64,000 bases of DNA from Bdellovibrio reynosensis (GCF_022814725.1 NZ_CP093442.1:1922001-1986000); one strand, 5' to 3'; positions 1 through 7,964 are shown, counted from the stretch's first letter. The notes: generated by a model not told the origin, from the sequence alone. Numbers and translations: made by a program.

Positions 1-42
1 AAAAGGTCCAAATGCAAGGCGGAGGGTCTTCCCACAGCGCAG

Positions 43-104
43 ACGTGGCAGCGCCACGTTGGAGCGAGGACAAGGCCCGACAACGCAGTCAGTTGGGCCT
101 TTTT
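43..104 (+). terminator. Hairpin plus Rho-independent terminator of an upstream gene
   Basis: A perfect 7-bp stem (43-49 with 53-59) is followed by a second stem (AAGGCCC at 72-78 with GGGCCTT at 95-101, with an inner CAAC/GTTG pairing) that runs into a T tract. It fits the end of a plus-strand transcript that begins before the window. The gene it serves is not visible. Confidence 0.6.
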
Positions 105-112
105 CATCGGTC

Positions 113-367
113 TTACTTTTGTTTTACGATGCTTCCATCTACTGGGTTAAAGTAAATTTCTACTTTTTTACCTTCTTTATCCCAACCGTAGATTTCATAG
201 CAATTGCCGTCGACTTTGAATTTTTTAATTTTATAGCCTTGTGACAAAATCATCTCTTTCATTTTGGCTTCTGGCATCCATTTTTCTTTTGGTTCTTTTG
301 TGCAATCAGGACCAGCAAAAGAAACCGCAGACGCTAATAGGACAAAAGACATTAAAAGTGCTTTCAT
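113..367 (-). CDS. Small secreted PepSY-like protein
   Basis: An 84-aa protein with a clear Sec signal peptide (hydrophobic residues 3-17, likely cleavage after SFA). The rest is a short lysine-rich domain with the alternating pattern of PepSY/propeptide-type folds, a KIKKFKVDGNCYEIYG strand followed by KKVEIYFNPVDG. GGAGG lies 8 nt before the ATG. PepSY-like domains in small periplasmic proteins are usually inhibitory or binding modules. No protease or partner gene is next to it, so its role is unknown. Two cysteines remain in the mature part and could form a disulphide. Confidence 0.7.
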   Translation of the reverse strand: MKALLMSFVLLASAVSFAGPDCTKEPKEKWMPEAKMKEMILSQGYKIKKFKVDGNCYEIYGWDKEGKKVEIYFNPVDGSIVKQK

Positions 368-510
368 TTTTGAACCTCCAAGTAAGGTTGATGTGTCTAA
401 TAAAAGGAGCTGCTTGTCTAGGGTCGAGCCTGACTCATCAGCTCACTGAAAACAAGATGAAAAATGCCGTAAATATTGTTCTGATATTTAAGTAACAAAA
501 GGAACACCCT

Positions 511-1122
511 TTGACGAATAGCTTAAAGTCATTGTTTTTAAACCCGGCGCCCTTGGATCTTCATGAAAAACTGCACCGTCATGCCTGTGTCGCAGTGATT
601 CTTCGGGGTCAAAAAATGGAAGATTTAGAAGTCGCTTTTATTCAAAGAGCCTTCAATCCCGACGATCGCTGGTCAGGACACATCGCTTTTCCTGGTGGCA
701 AAAGGGAAGAATCTGATGCTTCGGATCTGGATGCAGCTTTGCGCGAAACTCAGGAAGAGGTCGGCTTGCAACTTTCACCTGATGAGCTTGTAGGTCGTCT
801 TGACGATATACAAGCCCGCAAATCAGGAACGATGCTGGATTTTTATATTCGACCTTTCGTGTTTCATATTGATCGCGAATTTGGGATCACATTGGATGCT
901 TCTGAGGTGGCCGATTTCTTTTGGACGCCTCTGAAAGAAATCCTGTCACCGCACCGACAAACATTTTATGGAGTCGTGCGCGATACCGGTGGAATTCGTT
1001 TGCCTGCAGTTCATTTAGACAGGGATCCACCATTATGGGGCTTAACTTATATGATGATTCTTAACTTATTTGATCGTTTGAAATTAAGCGCATATAAAAG
1101 TTCGACAGTGAAAAACTTGTGA
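511..1122 (+). CDS. NUDIX hydrolase, CoA pyrophosphatase-like
   Basis: A 203-aa protein starting at TTG with AAAGGA about 8 nt upstream. The NUDIX box is visible as a GGK.E segment followed by ALRETQEEVGL (about residues 72-96). It is preceded by the HIAFPGGK stretch that marks the CoA-pyrophosphatase (NudL/YeaB) branch. Family members hydrolyse CoA or acyl-CoA to 3',5'-ADP and phosphopantetheine, or clean up other nucleoside diphosphates. The protein is cytosolic with no signal peptide. It stands alone and is not clearly co-transcribed with a neighbour. The substrate is inferred from motifs only. Confidence 0.85.
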   Translation: MTNSLKSLFLNPAPLDLHEKLHRHACVAVILRGQKMEDLEVAFIQRAFNPDDRWSGHIAFPGGKREESDASDLDAALRETQEEVGLQLSPDELVGRLDDIQARKSGTMLDFYIRPFVFHIDREFGITLDASEVADFFWTPLKEILSPHRQTFYGVVRDTGGIRLPAVHLDRDPPLWGLTYMMILNLFDRLKLSAYKSSTVKNL

Positions 1123-1185
1123 GCAAAAAAAAGCCGTTTCAATTCTAGATTCGGATAAAAATCCGCAGAAAAAAATAAAAAGGCC

Positions 1186-1212
1186 TTAACTCTACAAAGG
1201 TCTAGCCGATAA
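1186..1212 (+). promoter_or_regulatory. Sigma-28 (FliA)-like promoter
   Basis: TTAACTCT (1186-1193), an 11-nt spacer and a perfect GCCGATAA (1205-1212). The -10 and the spacing match the FliA consensus exactly. The -35 matches 5 of 8 positions of TAAAGTTT. Transcription would start near 1219, leaving a leader of about 23 nt before the small gene at 1242. Confidence 0.6.
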
Positions 1213-1241
1213 GTTTACTACCTTGTACGAAAGGAGCCTTA

Positions 1242-1331
1242 ATGGCGAATTTTAAAGTAGTACGTCGCGAATATATCTATAACAGGGAGATTCGTGAATT
1301 GGCTTTACATACGGAGACGGGGCCGCCTTAA
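1242..1331 (+). CDS. 29-aa small ORF in a short independent transcript
   Basis: ATG with an excellent SD (AAAGGAG, 5-6 nt spacing) opens 29 codons: MANFKVVRREYIYNREIR at the start and a GPP end. The product is basic and charged, with no signal peptide or TM segment. It has its own sigma-28-like promoter and a strong terminator 30 nt after the stop, so the transcript would be about 180 nt. It could encode a small protein expressed in the motile phase, or the RNA itself could be the functional product. I recognise no family. Confidence 0.55.
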   Translation: MANFKVVRREYIYNREIRELALHTETGPP

Positions 1332-1359
1332 CTAAGCTAGAAAAATTAGCTACAAAACA

Positions 1360-1402
1360 AAAAACCATAATCGCACAAGGGATTATGGTTTTTGTTTTTT
1401 TT
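1360..1402. terminator. Bidirectional Rho-independent terminator
   Basis: A perfect 13-bp stem (AAAAACCATAATC, 1360-1372, with 1381-1393), an 8-nt loop and T tracts on both strands. It ends the small plus-strand transcript and the minus-strand cyclic-nucleotide-binding gene. Confidence 0.9.
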
Positions 1403-1420
1403 GGCAGTTTGCAAATCAAG

Positions 1421-1882
1421 CTACTGCTGGAATTTTAGTTCTTTCATCGCATTTAAATCAGATGTTGTTGCACGCAAACGCACACCTAATGACTTCGCCG
1501 TGGCTCTATAAAACTTCAAAGCCATTGCTGGATCTGCTTGAAATAGATTGCTTAATTTTGCAAACGGGATTTCGGCGATATGGGATGATTCGATACTTTG
1601 AACGGTCGCAGATCTTTTGCCACCATCAATGAAGGGCATTTCACCGAAATGAGAACCAGATCCTAAAGTTCTGATTTGAATCTCATCACCGCCACCCGTG
1701 CTAACAGAGATTTTTACGGAACCCATCACCACGACATAAAAAGCATCCGCCTCCTGCCCGACAGAAAAGATATCCTGACCAGGAACGAAATTTTTAAGTT
1801 CAGCAACTGAAGCGACCTTCTGCAAATCTGCATCAGAAAATTCAGAAAAAAGATAAATTGATTTGAGCATTTTTAAGTCCAT
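1421..1882 (-). CDS. Single-domain cyclic-nucleotide-binding (Crp-like) protein
   Basis: 153 aa from the ATG at 1882, which has GGAGG 4 nt upstream. The reading frame is open further upstream but has no ribosome site there. The protein is one cyclic-nucleotide-binding beta-roll with the phosphate-binding-cassette pattern FGEMPFIDGGKRSAT (about residues 78-92). After it comes only a short helix, with no DNA-binding helix-turn-helix. It therefore probably senses a nucleotide and acts through protein contact rather than as a transcription factor. Such stand-alone modules are common in Bdellovibrio relatives. The ligand (cAMP, cGMP or other) cannot be told from sequence. Confidence 0.85.
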   Translation of the reverse strand: MDLKMLKSIYLFSEFSDADLQKVASVAELKNFVPGQDIFSVGQEADAFYVVVMGSVKISVSTGGGDEIQIRTLGSGSHFGEMPFIDGGKRSATVQSIESSHIAEIPFAKLSNLFQADPAMALKFYRATAKSLGVRLRATTSDLNAMKELKFQQ

Positions 1883-1960
1883 GCGGCCTCCGAAGTAATA
1901 TTTTTCGGTGTTCTGCAAAGACCGTCAAGAGGACTCAAACGCCATAGACCTATGTCCAAC

Positions 1961-1990
1961 AAAAAAAGCCAGGAGTGTAATCCTGGCTTT
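1961..1990 (-). terminator. Rho-independent terminator
   Basis: A perfect 10-bp stem (AAAGCCAGGA, 1965-1974, with 1981-1990) with a minus-strand U tract. It ends the outer-membrane protein gene at 2021-2947. Confidence 0.85.
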
Positions 1991-2020
1991 GGTGTTTTTT
2001 AAGAATGAAATTGGACCCTA

Positions 2021-2947
2021 TTAAAGAATCGAGAAGATTGTCGAGAAACTGAACGTCGTCGACTCAGTTCTTAGATTTTCTGGGTAGTAGTTCAAGAATG
2101 GAGCAAAGTAGATGTCCTTAGTAAAGGCCATGCCCATTCCCAAGCGACCCGAAACTGTTTTGTTTAAAAGATCGAATTCGCTATCGCGAGCGCGTGGGTT
2201 CGCAAAACCAAAGGCAAAAGAGTTATACATGTTCACTTTATCAGAGAAGTTGTATTTCACTTGCGGGTAAAAGCCTACATAGTAACGGCTAGCAGTTCTA
2301 TCGCTTTTTTCATAACCGCGGTCATAGATGAAAGCACTGATCGAAGAATCTAAACCCACAGCGAATCCAGAAGTACCAATGTTGTAAACCACCGAGTTAT
2401 CGTAACCAACACCAGAAGTTTGACCTACTTTTTGGAAAGCAGGATTGGTATTTAGTGATACGTCGTAAGAGTTACGAATTTGAACTTCGCCTAGGCGTGA
2501 ACTGCGGTCGTAGCGTAAAAAAGGATTTCTAACGTCAACACGCTCAACACCGTGAAAAGGAGTCAAAGCACTTACGCCTGTTCCTGTGCTTAATGCGCTT
2601 TTGCTATCCAGACGGTAACGAGCACTTAAGCTACCACCTAAAGAAGTTTCAGAGTTTCCGATGTTTCCATCTGGGTTTGGCTGGCGTTTGTTTGAAAGGT
2701 CACCCACTGGAGGGCCGCTGAAGTTTAAAGAAACTTTTAAAGAGTAACGAGAGAATGAGCCGCCTTCAGCTTTAAGTTTTGAATCCGTGATTTCTTTATT
2801 GTCTTCGAATTTTTTATTTTGCAAAACGCTGTCTGTTTTAAGGACAGATTCTTGGGTAGCTGGTGCTGATACAGTGGTAGTTGAAGTCTGCGCATTTGCT
2901 TGAACGGTCAAAGTCATCAAAGCTGCTAAAAATAGCTGGCGATTCAT
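2021..2947 (-). CDS. Predicted outer-membrane beta-barrel protein
   Basis: 308 aa with a signal peptide (MNRQLFLAALMTLTVQANA, cleavage before Q20). Residues 20-60 form a Thr/Ser/Lys-rich linker. The remainder alternates polar and aromatic/hydrophobic residues in short strands (for example ARYRLDSKSALSTG and VKYNFSDKVNMYNSFAFG), typical of a 10-12-strand barrel. It is monocistronic, with its own terminator. Function is not recognised. It may be a surface channel or adhesin-type protein. The barrel assignment is inferred from pattern, not from a known family. Confidence 0.7.
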   Translation of the reverse strand: MNRQLFLAALMTLTVQANAQTSTTTVSAPATQESVLKTDSVLQNKKFEDNKEITDSKLKAEGGSFSRYSLKVSLNFSGPPVGDLSNKRQPNPDGNIGNSETSLGGSLSARYRLDSKSALSTGTGVSALTPFHGVERVDVRNPFLRYDRSSRLGEVQIRNSYDVSLNTNPAFQKVGQTSGVGYDNSVVYNIGTSGFAVGLDSSISAFIYDRGYEKSDRTASRYYVGFYPQVKYNFSDKVNMYNSFAFGFANPRARDSEFDLLNKTVSGRLGMGMAFTKDIYFAPFLNYYPENLRTESTTFSFSTIFSIL

Positions 2948-3036
2948 GTTTATCTCCCTGGTTTGCCGAAGGTTTTACCTGGGAGGATTCAAAAAAGAAA
3001 GTCAGAGTCGTGACAGGTTCACAAATAGTAAAATTT

Positions 3037-3882
3037 TTAAGAGTTCCGGATCCGGAATAAGACTTCAGGCAAATAATCAATAACATCACTGGCAGTCATG
3101 GATATCAGATCCTTTTTATGCGCTTTCCATAAGTTGGCCGTGGCACCATGGACGTAGGCACCTAATAAAGCGGCTTTAAGGGCGGAAAGACCCTGGGCTC
3201 TTAAGGCGGTAATGATCCCAGCAAGAACATCCCCGGTTCCTGATTTCGCCAAAGCGGAGTTGCCGGTGGCATTTGTATAAACATCTTTGCCGCTAAAAAT
3301 CAGTGTTCGATGACCTTTAAGCAACACCACCCCCCCCATCAGGGCATGCCCTTCACGAATGCTGGCTTCGCGGTCACTATTGACGTCGGAACTGTTAATA
3401 CCTAAGCAATATCCCATTTCAGCGGCGTGAGGGGTAAGAATCCACTGATCTGGAACAGGAAAAAGTTTTTCGTCAGCGCAAACTCGAAGGGCATCTGCAT
3501 CAAGCACTACATTTTCGACTTGAGCCTGCTTTAACTGCTGGATGACCGAAGCAGTAAAATCGTTTATTCCAAAACCAGGGCCTACGAGGACCGAATTAAA
3601 TTGGATCTCTTGCCAGGGTGTTTTATTCAAATCAGCCACCAGGAAATCGGGATTTTCAAGACTGGAAATAGAAACATTTTTTTGCGCGACACAAACGTAG
3701 CCACTTCCCATTCGCAATGCAGCTTTTGCTGCTAAAACGGCAGCACCGGGGAACTGCGCACTTCCTGCTAAAATTAAACTGCGCCCCCGGGAACCTTTAT
3801 GATCCTGTTCTGAAATCACCGGTAAAAGTTTCCGGGCCGCTGCTTTCTTTAAGATTAATACGGGAGCAGTGGATTTCGTCAT
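3037..3882 (-). CDS. nnrD: ADP/ATP-dependent NAD(P)H-hydrate dehydratase
   Basis: 281 aa of the YjeF C-terminal (ribokinase-like) family. The enzyme dehydrates the S form of damaged NADHX/NADPHX back to NAD(P)H, using a nucleotide as phosphate donor. Visible signatures are SLILAGSAQFPGAAVLAA near residue 35, VVLDADAL, LTPHAAEMG, and the nucleotide-binding GNSALAKSGTGDVLAGII near residue 207. The usual N-terminal epimerase domain (NnrE) is absent, so this is the dehydratase half only. It is divergent from map, with only about 25 bp between the two starts. The assignment is firm. Confidence 0.93.
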   Translation of the reverse strand: MTKSTAPVLILKKAAARKLLPVISEQDHKGSRGRSLILAGSAQFPGAAVLAAKAALRMGSGYVCVAQKNVSISSLENPDFLVADLNKTPWQEIQFNSVLVGPGFGINDFTASVIQQLKQAQVENVVLDADALRVCADEKLFPVPDQWILTPHAAEMGYCLGINSSDVNSDREASIREGHALMGGVVLLKGHRTLIFSGKDVYTNATGNSALAKSGTGDVLAGIITALRAQGLSALKAALLGAYVHGATANLWKAHKKDLISMTASDVIDYLPEVLFRIRNS

Positions 3883-3907
3883 CGCTTTAAGTGTATAACC
3901 CTAACCT

Positions 3908-4666
3908 ATGATCGTAAAGACGGAAGCAGATCTAGCAGGTCTGAAGAAAATTGGCAAAATCGTAGCAAACTGTTTGCAGCACATGGCAAAGTCCATGGAA
4001 CCGGGCATGACTACGAAAGAACTTGATGATTTAGGCGGAGCTTATTTAGAAAAGCACGGTGCCAAGTCAGGTCCTAAAGTGACTTACAACTTTCCTGGTT
4101 TTAATTGCATCAGCTTAAATCACGAAGCTGCCCACGGTGTGCCTTCCAGCAAGAAAATCAAAAAAGGCGATCTCATCAACATCGACGTATCTGCTGAATT
4201 TGGTGGTTATTTTGCCGACAATGGTGGCTCATTCATCGTTCCTCCGGGTCGTAAGGAAGATCAAAGATTGCTGGATGTTACTAAGGCCGCATTAGACGCC
4301 GCGATCGCCGCTGTTAAGGCGCAAGAAAACATCAACGTCATCGGCTACAACATTCAAAAAGTCGCCACAGAACACGGCTACACAGTCATCGAAAATTTAG
4401 GAAGTCACGGTGTCGGCAAGGGACTGCATGAAGAGCCAAAATTTATCGCGGGTTACTTTGACAAGAACGACAAACGCAAACTGCGTGAAGGTCATGTGAT
4501 CACAATTGAACCTTTCGTTTCTACGGGTGCGCGCTTTGTGGATGAAGAAGCTGACGGTTGGACTCTGGTAACAGGGCCTGAATATCGAACGGCTCAATTT
4601 GAACACACGATGGTCGTCATGAAAGACCGTGCTTTGATTGTCACAATCCCCGATTTCTATGCCTAG
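3908..4666 (+). CDS. map: Methionine aminopeptidase, type I
   Basis: 252 aa. It removes the initiator methionine from nascent proteins in the cytosol. The five metal ligands are all present: Asp93 and Asp104 (in NIDVSAEF and FADNGG), His167 (GSHGVG), Glu201 (TIEPF) and Glu232 (QFEHT). A conserved His76 is in NHEAAHGVP. There is no zinc-finger or SH3-binding extension, so it is the short type Ia form. The start is directly across from nnrD. A GTGTCTT/AAGACAC hairpin just after the stop has no T tract. Confidence 0.96.
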   Translation: MIVKTEADLAGLKKIGKIVANCLQHMAKSMEPGMTTKELDDLGGAYLEKHGAKSGPKVTYNFPGFNCISLNHEAAHGVPSSKKIKKGDLINIDVSAEFGGYFADNGGSFIVPPGRKEDQRLLDVTKAALDAAIAAVKAQENINVIGYNIQKVATEHGYTVIENLGSHGVGKGLHEEPKFIAGYFDKNDKRKLREGHVITIEPFVSTGARFVDEEADGWTLVTGPEYRTAQFEHTMVVMKDRALIVTIPDFYA

Positions 4667-4753
4667 TGTCTTGTATAAAGACACCTGTATATAGTTCATT
4701 TGCTCCGAGCGGTTTTTAGGGTTTAGCATTTAAGAACCACGCTGGGAGCCGCT

Positions 4754-4915
4754 ATGGATAAGCTTTTTACTGATCTGACACTTCCTACAGGCCTTCCTTT
4801 CGCCGTCGAAATCTCGTCAGCGGTGTTATTGCTGTGGGTGATCTATTCAGGGGTTCTTTGGACCACGGGCGCTCTTAAAGTCGACCAAAATGGCAACCGC
4901 CGGAAGTTAATGTAA
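4754..4915 (+). CDS. Small single-pass membrane protein, 53 aa
   Basis: 53 codons, ATG with GGGAG about 6 nt upstream. A hydrophobic stretch (about residues 15-38, FAVEISSAVLLLWVIYSGVL) is followed by a basic tail rich in Lys, Arg and Asn, which gives an N-out/C-in single-TM layout. It lies in the gap between map and a secreted protein and reads like a real small gene because of its ribosome site and clean TM/tail architecture. No family is recognised. It might be an accessory subunit of a membrane complex, but nothing nearby says which. Confidence 0.55.
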   Translation: MDKLFTDLTLPTGLPFAVEISSAVLLLWVIYSGVLWTTGALKVDQNGNRRKLM

Positions 4916-5008
4916 CAAGTTGCGATTCTTTTACATAGACACGCCGCCTTTAGGCTTGAGTCCTATCAAAAAAATGAAAGGCTATCAGGGTCTAAAGACG
5001 GAGGACTT

Positions 5009-5407
5009 ATGAAACTATTTTTTGTCGTAGCATCGCTACTTTTGGCTTTTTCTGCTCAAGCAAACGATCGTAAAGTTGGAAACGTAATCGCGGTAGAAAG
5101 AACTATCTCTAACGTTTATAACTCTTGCATCAGCACAATCGATGAAGCTGACACTGTTAAACCAAAAACTTTCTTTTCATGCGCGATTAAATTCACTCAA
5201 GACGGCGAGCTTCCTGTAACTAAAGGCCGCGTTTTGAATCTTAGAGACAACCGCTGCTTGGTTGAAGGCGAAAGCGTGAATGGAATGCTATTCATCACTT
5301 TCTCTGCAGCAAAAGGCCTTACTCCATTTGAAGTAGCTAAAGGATGCTTGCAAAAATCATTGGGTTCTAGAGATTCAGTAAAAGTTGTTCTTTACACTTT
5401 GGAATAA
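5009..5407 (+). CDS. Secreted protein of unknown function
   Basis: 132 aa with a textbook signal peptide (MKLFFVVASLLLAFSAQA, cleavage before N19). GGAGG lies 5 nt before the ATG. The mature part holds four cysteines (near residues 46, 57, 90 and 117) that could make two disulphides in the periplasm. A strong terminator follows, so it is transcribed alone. I do not recognise the family. Confidence 0.75.
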   Translation: MKLFFVVASLLLAFSAQANDRKVGNVIAVERTISNVYNSCISTIDEADTVKPKTFFSCAIKFTQDGELPVTKGRVLNLRDNRCLVEGESVNGMLFITFSAAKGLTPFEVAKGCLQKSLGSRDSVKVVLYTLE

Positions 5408-5433
5408 CAAACTGTTTTGACAAACAAATGTAG

Positions 5434-5466
5434 AAAGCTCTTCCATTCGGAGGGGCTTTTTTTTTA
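5434..5466 (+). terminator. Rho-independent terminator
   Basis: An 11-bp stem (AAAGCTCTTCC with GGAGGGGCTTT, including G-U pairs), an ATTC loop and a run of 8-9 T. It ends the secreted-protein gene. Confidence 0.85.
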
Positions 5467-5657
5467 AGTTCTCCTTAGTTAACAAGATTTCTTAACATCA
5501 CACCACCTAAAGTATTGAAATTCAAAACGATTTTTGGTTTCTTATCAAAGGATTTTGTCCTACAAATGTGGTGTTTTTCTTGCGCCTGTATTTGTTCCCA
5601 AATAAACTGCTTATGCAACGAAATTAAATTGCTGGCCTTATTAGGTGGAGTCGGAAC

Positions 5658-6182
5658 ATGGCTAAATTGTTTTTTACGGAAATTCCAACGTATAAAGAGA
5701 TTCAAGAGAGTGCTAAAATGCTGCATCCTGAGTTGGATCATTTAACATTCTACTCCCATATCCTTTTGCGTAAAATCAGTACTGATCTTGAAGTGAACCT
5801 TGATAAATTCTTTTCGCAATACAATCTTTCATCGGGTCGCTTTGCCTTGATGTTGTTGCTAAACAGAACTCCAGGTGGCTTGATGCCCTCAGAGATCGCG
5901 CAAAAAGTGGGCGTTACGCAAGCAACGATTTCTGGCCTTATTAACAGTCTTGAAAAAGCAGAACTTGTGAAAAGAACTACCCATGAAAAAGATGGTCGTT
6001 CGTTCGTTATCCTTTTAACTGAAAAAGGCATTCAAGCTTGCCAAGAAATCGCTCCGCTTTATCACGAGCGTATTTCTAAGTTCTGGTCTGACTTTTCTGT
6101 CGAGGAAAAGCAGTCGATTAGCAGCGGCATGGAAAAGCTGATCAAATCAGTAGGACGCCTAGGCCAAACCGAAAAGGCCTAA
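5658..6182 (+). CDS. MarR-family transcriptional regulator
   Basis: 174 aa. An N-terminal dimerisation helix region is followed by a winged helix-turn-helix (about residues 60-130). The signature segments are LMPSEIAQKVGVTQATISG (recognition helix) and the wing EKDGRSFVILLTEKG. MarR proteins bind palindromic operators as dimers and usually repress transport or stress genes, with release by small ligands or oxidation. The usual target is a neighbouring gene, but none of the flanking genes is an obvious efflux or redox target. SD GGTGGAG lies 7 nt before the ATG. Confidence 0.9.
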   Translation: MAKLFFTEIPTYKEIQESAKMLHPELDHLTFYSHILLRKISTDLEVNLDKFFSQYNLSSGRFALMLLLNRTPGGLMPSEIAQKVGVTQATISGLINSLEKAELVKRTTHEKDGRSFVILLTEKGIQACQEIAPLYHERISKFWSDFSVEEKQSISSGMEKLIKSVGRLGQTEKA

Positions 6183-6185
6183 ACG

Positions 6186-6214
6186 AAAAAAGCCCCGTTT
6201 CAGGGGCTTTTTTT
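6186..6214. terminator. Bidirectional Rho-independent terminator
   Basis: Stem AAAAAAGCCCC (6186-6196) with GGGGCTTTTTT (6203-6213), loop GTTTCA. It serves the MarR gene and the convergent secreted-protein gene. Confidence 0.9.
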
Positions 6215-7462
6215 TTAGTATTCACCATTCAATGTACAAGATAACAATTTATCCACCGTATCGCCCATCACGTTTTGGAAAGGACCGAAGTGGTTGTACG
6301 AGCGCCCCACCGACATATGCGGACTTACGCAACGTTCAGCTGGAGCTTTTAAGCTGCCACTTGAATTCACGTTATATGGATGCGTATTGTAAGCCTTTAC
6401 TGCATTCACTTGCACCGCAAACATTCCTGTTACTTTCGAAGCCGCACAGAAAGAATTGAAAGTCTGTAAAGAGCTGCCCAGAATGCGGATTAATTCAGAC
6501 TGACTTGCGCTTGTTGAAATACCGCAGCTTGGGTAAACCTGGTTCCACTCACGGATACATGCTTGGATGTTACCACTTGCTGTCGGAGTGAATTGGAACA
6601 CACCAATGTTCAATCTAGAAGCTTCGTCTTGGTATGGATCTTCATAGAAAGCCACACTTGCAGGACGACGGTAACCAGATGGAGCATACTTTTCAGCCAC
6701 TCTTTGTGTACTTGAAGAGTTCGCTGACGTTAACGACTCTAGGTAAGATAAGCACATCATATATTTTGACCAAAGTTTTGAAGCCTTCACGTAACCATCA
6801 CGGTTCCCTGCTAAAGCTTCGCGACGATAGCCGTTCATTTTATCAGCAAAAACGTTCATCTTTTTGATGGTCGCTGCGCCCGGTACATTTTTCCCGCCGT
6901 AAGTTGTATTCAGAGTTGAATTAGTTACGTTGCACAACGGATGCGAAATCAAACTGTTTGGTAAATACGTGTTTACGTCTTTATTTAAACCAAAATAAGA
7001 AGCCACATAACCTAGCTGCGCTTTTGAAGCATGCATTTTTAGTTCTACTGCGTAAGCGATGCGATCCGCGAAACGATCGTTACCATCAAGGCTTGCATCA
7101 CAGCTATCAGTACGATGACCTTTAGAAGCATCACGCACCGGAAGAAGTTCGCGGTAACCCTTGTAAGTCGTATCGACGATGCCACCTACTGGATAAGCCA
7201 CTTCTGTAAATGGGTTAAATCCTTCCGGAGTAAGATCATCAGAGATTGCTGCTGGTTCGCGCGCTGGCGGCGGCGTTGGTGTCGGAGCTGGAGTTGGAGC
7301 AGGGGTCGGCGCGGGAGCCGGTGTGGGTGCGGGAGCCGGGCTTGGAGTCGATGGCGCCTTAGATTCTTGAGGTGGTTTTTTTGCCATCGCAAAGCTAGAG
7401 CTTGCGCACACAGTTGTTAATAAAGCGGCTAAAATGATGTTTGTTCTTTTATGTGTTGTCAT
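6215..7462 (-). CDS. Proline-rich secreted protein with possible lysozyme-like (SLT-type) domain
   Basis: 415 aa. Signal peptide (about residues 1-26), then a Pro/Ala/Thr tract (about residues 35-68, PAPTPAP units) of the kind used to span peptidoglycan. A C-terminal domain holds several cysteines. Within it, YLESLTSAN (Glu242-Ser243) and, 45 residues later, NIGVFQFTP resemble the catalytic ES and the GLMQ-MP motifs of soluble lytic transglycosylases. If this is right, Glu242 would be the acid and the substrate peptidoglycan. The match is remote and may only reflect a shared fold. An AGGAGG sits just 1 nt before the ATG. Confidence 0.6.
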   Translation of the reverse strand: MTTHKRTNIILAALLTTVCASSSFAMAKKPPQESKAPSTPSPAPAPTPAPAPTPAPTPAPTPTPPPAREPAAISDDLTPEGFNPFTEVAYPVGGIVDTTYKGYRELLPVRDASKGHRTDSCDASLDGNDRFADRIAYAVELKMHASKAQLGYVASYFGLNKDVNTYLPNSLISHPLCNVTNSTLNTTYGGKNVPGAATIKKMNVFADKMNGYRREALAGNRDGYVKASKLWSKYMMCLSYLESLTSANSSSTQRVAEKYAPSGYRRPASVAFYEDPYQDEASRLNIGVFQFTPTASGNIQACIREWNQVYPSCGISTSASQSELIRILGSSLQTFNSFCAASKVTGMFAVQVNAVKAYNTHPYNVNSSGSLKAPAERCVSPHMSVGRSYNHFGPFQNVMGDTVDKLLSCTLNGEY

Positions 7463-7601
7463 GCCTCCTAGATCGGAGGAAGGTCTTAGGACTTAAGGTC
7501 ACCTAGACCTTTTTCTGAGGGTTCTTTGAAACTTATTGCCAATTAAATTGAAACTGGAAAAGTTTTAATCGTTTTTCCTAGACCTTTGACTGGAAGTTGA
7601 T

Positions 7602-7629
7602 TCAAGCTCCGACAACTCCTGACCGATAA
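7602..7629 (+). promoter_or_regulatory. Sigma-28 (FliA)-like promoter
   Basis: TCAAGCTC (7602-7609), a 12-nt spacer and ACCGATAA (7622-7629). Seven of eight -10 positions match the FliA consensus. Transcription would begin near 7636, upstream of the GGGAG site of the gene at 7662. A CTAGACC motif lies at 7578-7584. Confidence 0.5.
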
Positions 7630-7661
7630 ATTAAATGCAACAAATCAAAGGGAGTCTCAAA

Positions 7662-7964
7662 ATGAGTCAACAATATGATGTACCAAACCTCTATAATTTC
7701 TTAACTCAAACGCCAGAGGCTGGTCTCAGAAAAATGCTCGTCGATAACAAACCTTTCTCTGAAGTTCATTTCAACATGATGATGAAAATCGTCCGTGGTT
7801 CTGATGAAGCTCACTTTACTGAGCACTTCACTAAACAGGATTATCCTAAGGTTAAATTCAGTCCTGCAGAGATTAAACTGAAAGAAAAGTTCTGGGCAGA
7901 TGCTATGACTTGCTGGAATAGCAGAGGTCTATTGACTCCGGCAGTGGCAACGAGAGCAGCGTAA
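7662..7964 (+). CDS. 100-aa cytosolic protein of unknown function
   Basis: Starts at the ATG with GGGAG 8 nt upstream. An in-frame ATG 27 nt earlier has no ribosome site and would lie at the very start of the transcript. The protein has a helical N-terminal half (NLYNFLTQTPEAGLRKML) and a lysine-rich middle. There is no TM segment or signal peptide. A sigma-28-like promoter and a strong terminator make it a single-gene unit, possibly expressed with motility genes. No family is recognised. Confidence 0.65.
   Translation: MSQQYDVPNLYNFLTQTPEAGLRKMLVDNKPFSEVHFNMMMKIVRGSDEAHFTEHFTKQDYPKVKFSPAEIKLKEKFWADAMTCWNSRGLLTPAVATRAA

Noticed and set aside
1-60. tRNA or other structured RNA at the window edge
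   Set aside because: A hairpin is present but no cloverleaf or CCA end. More likely the 3' part of an upstream transcript.
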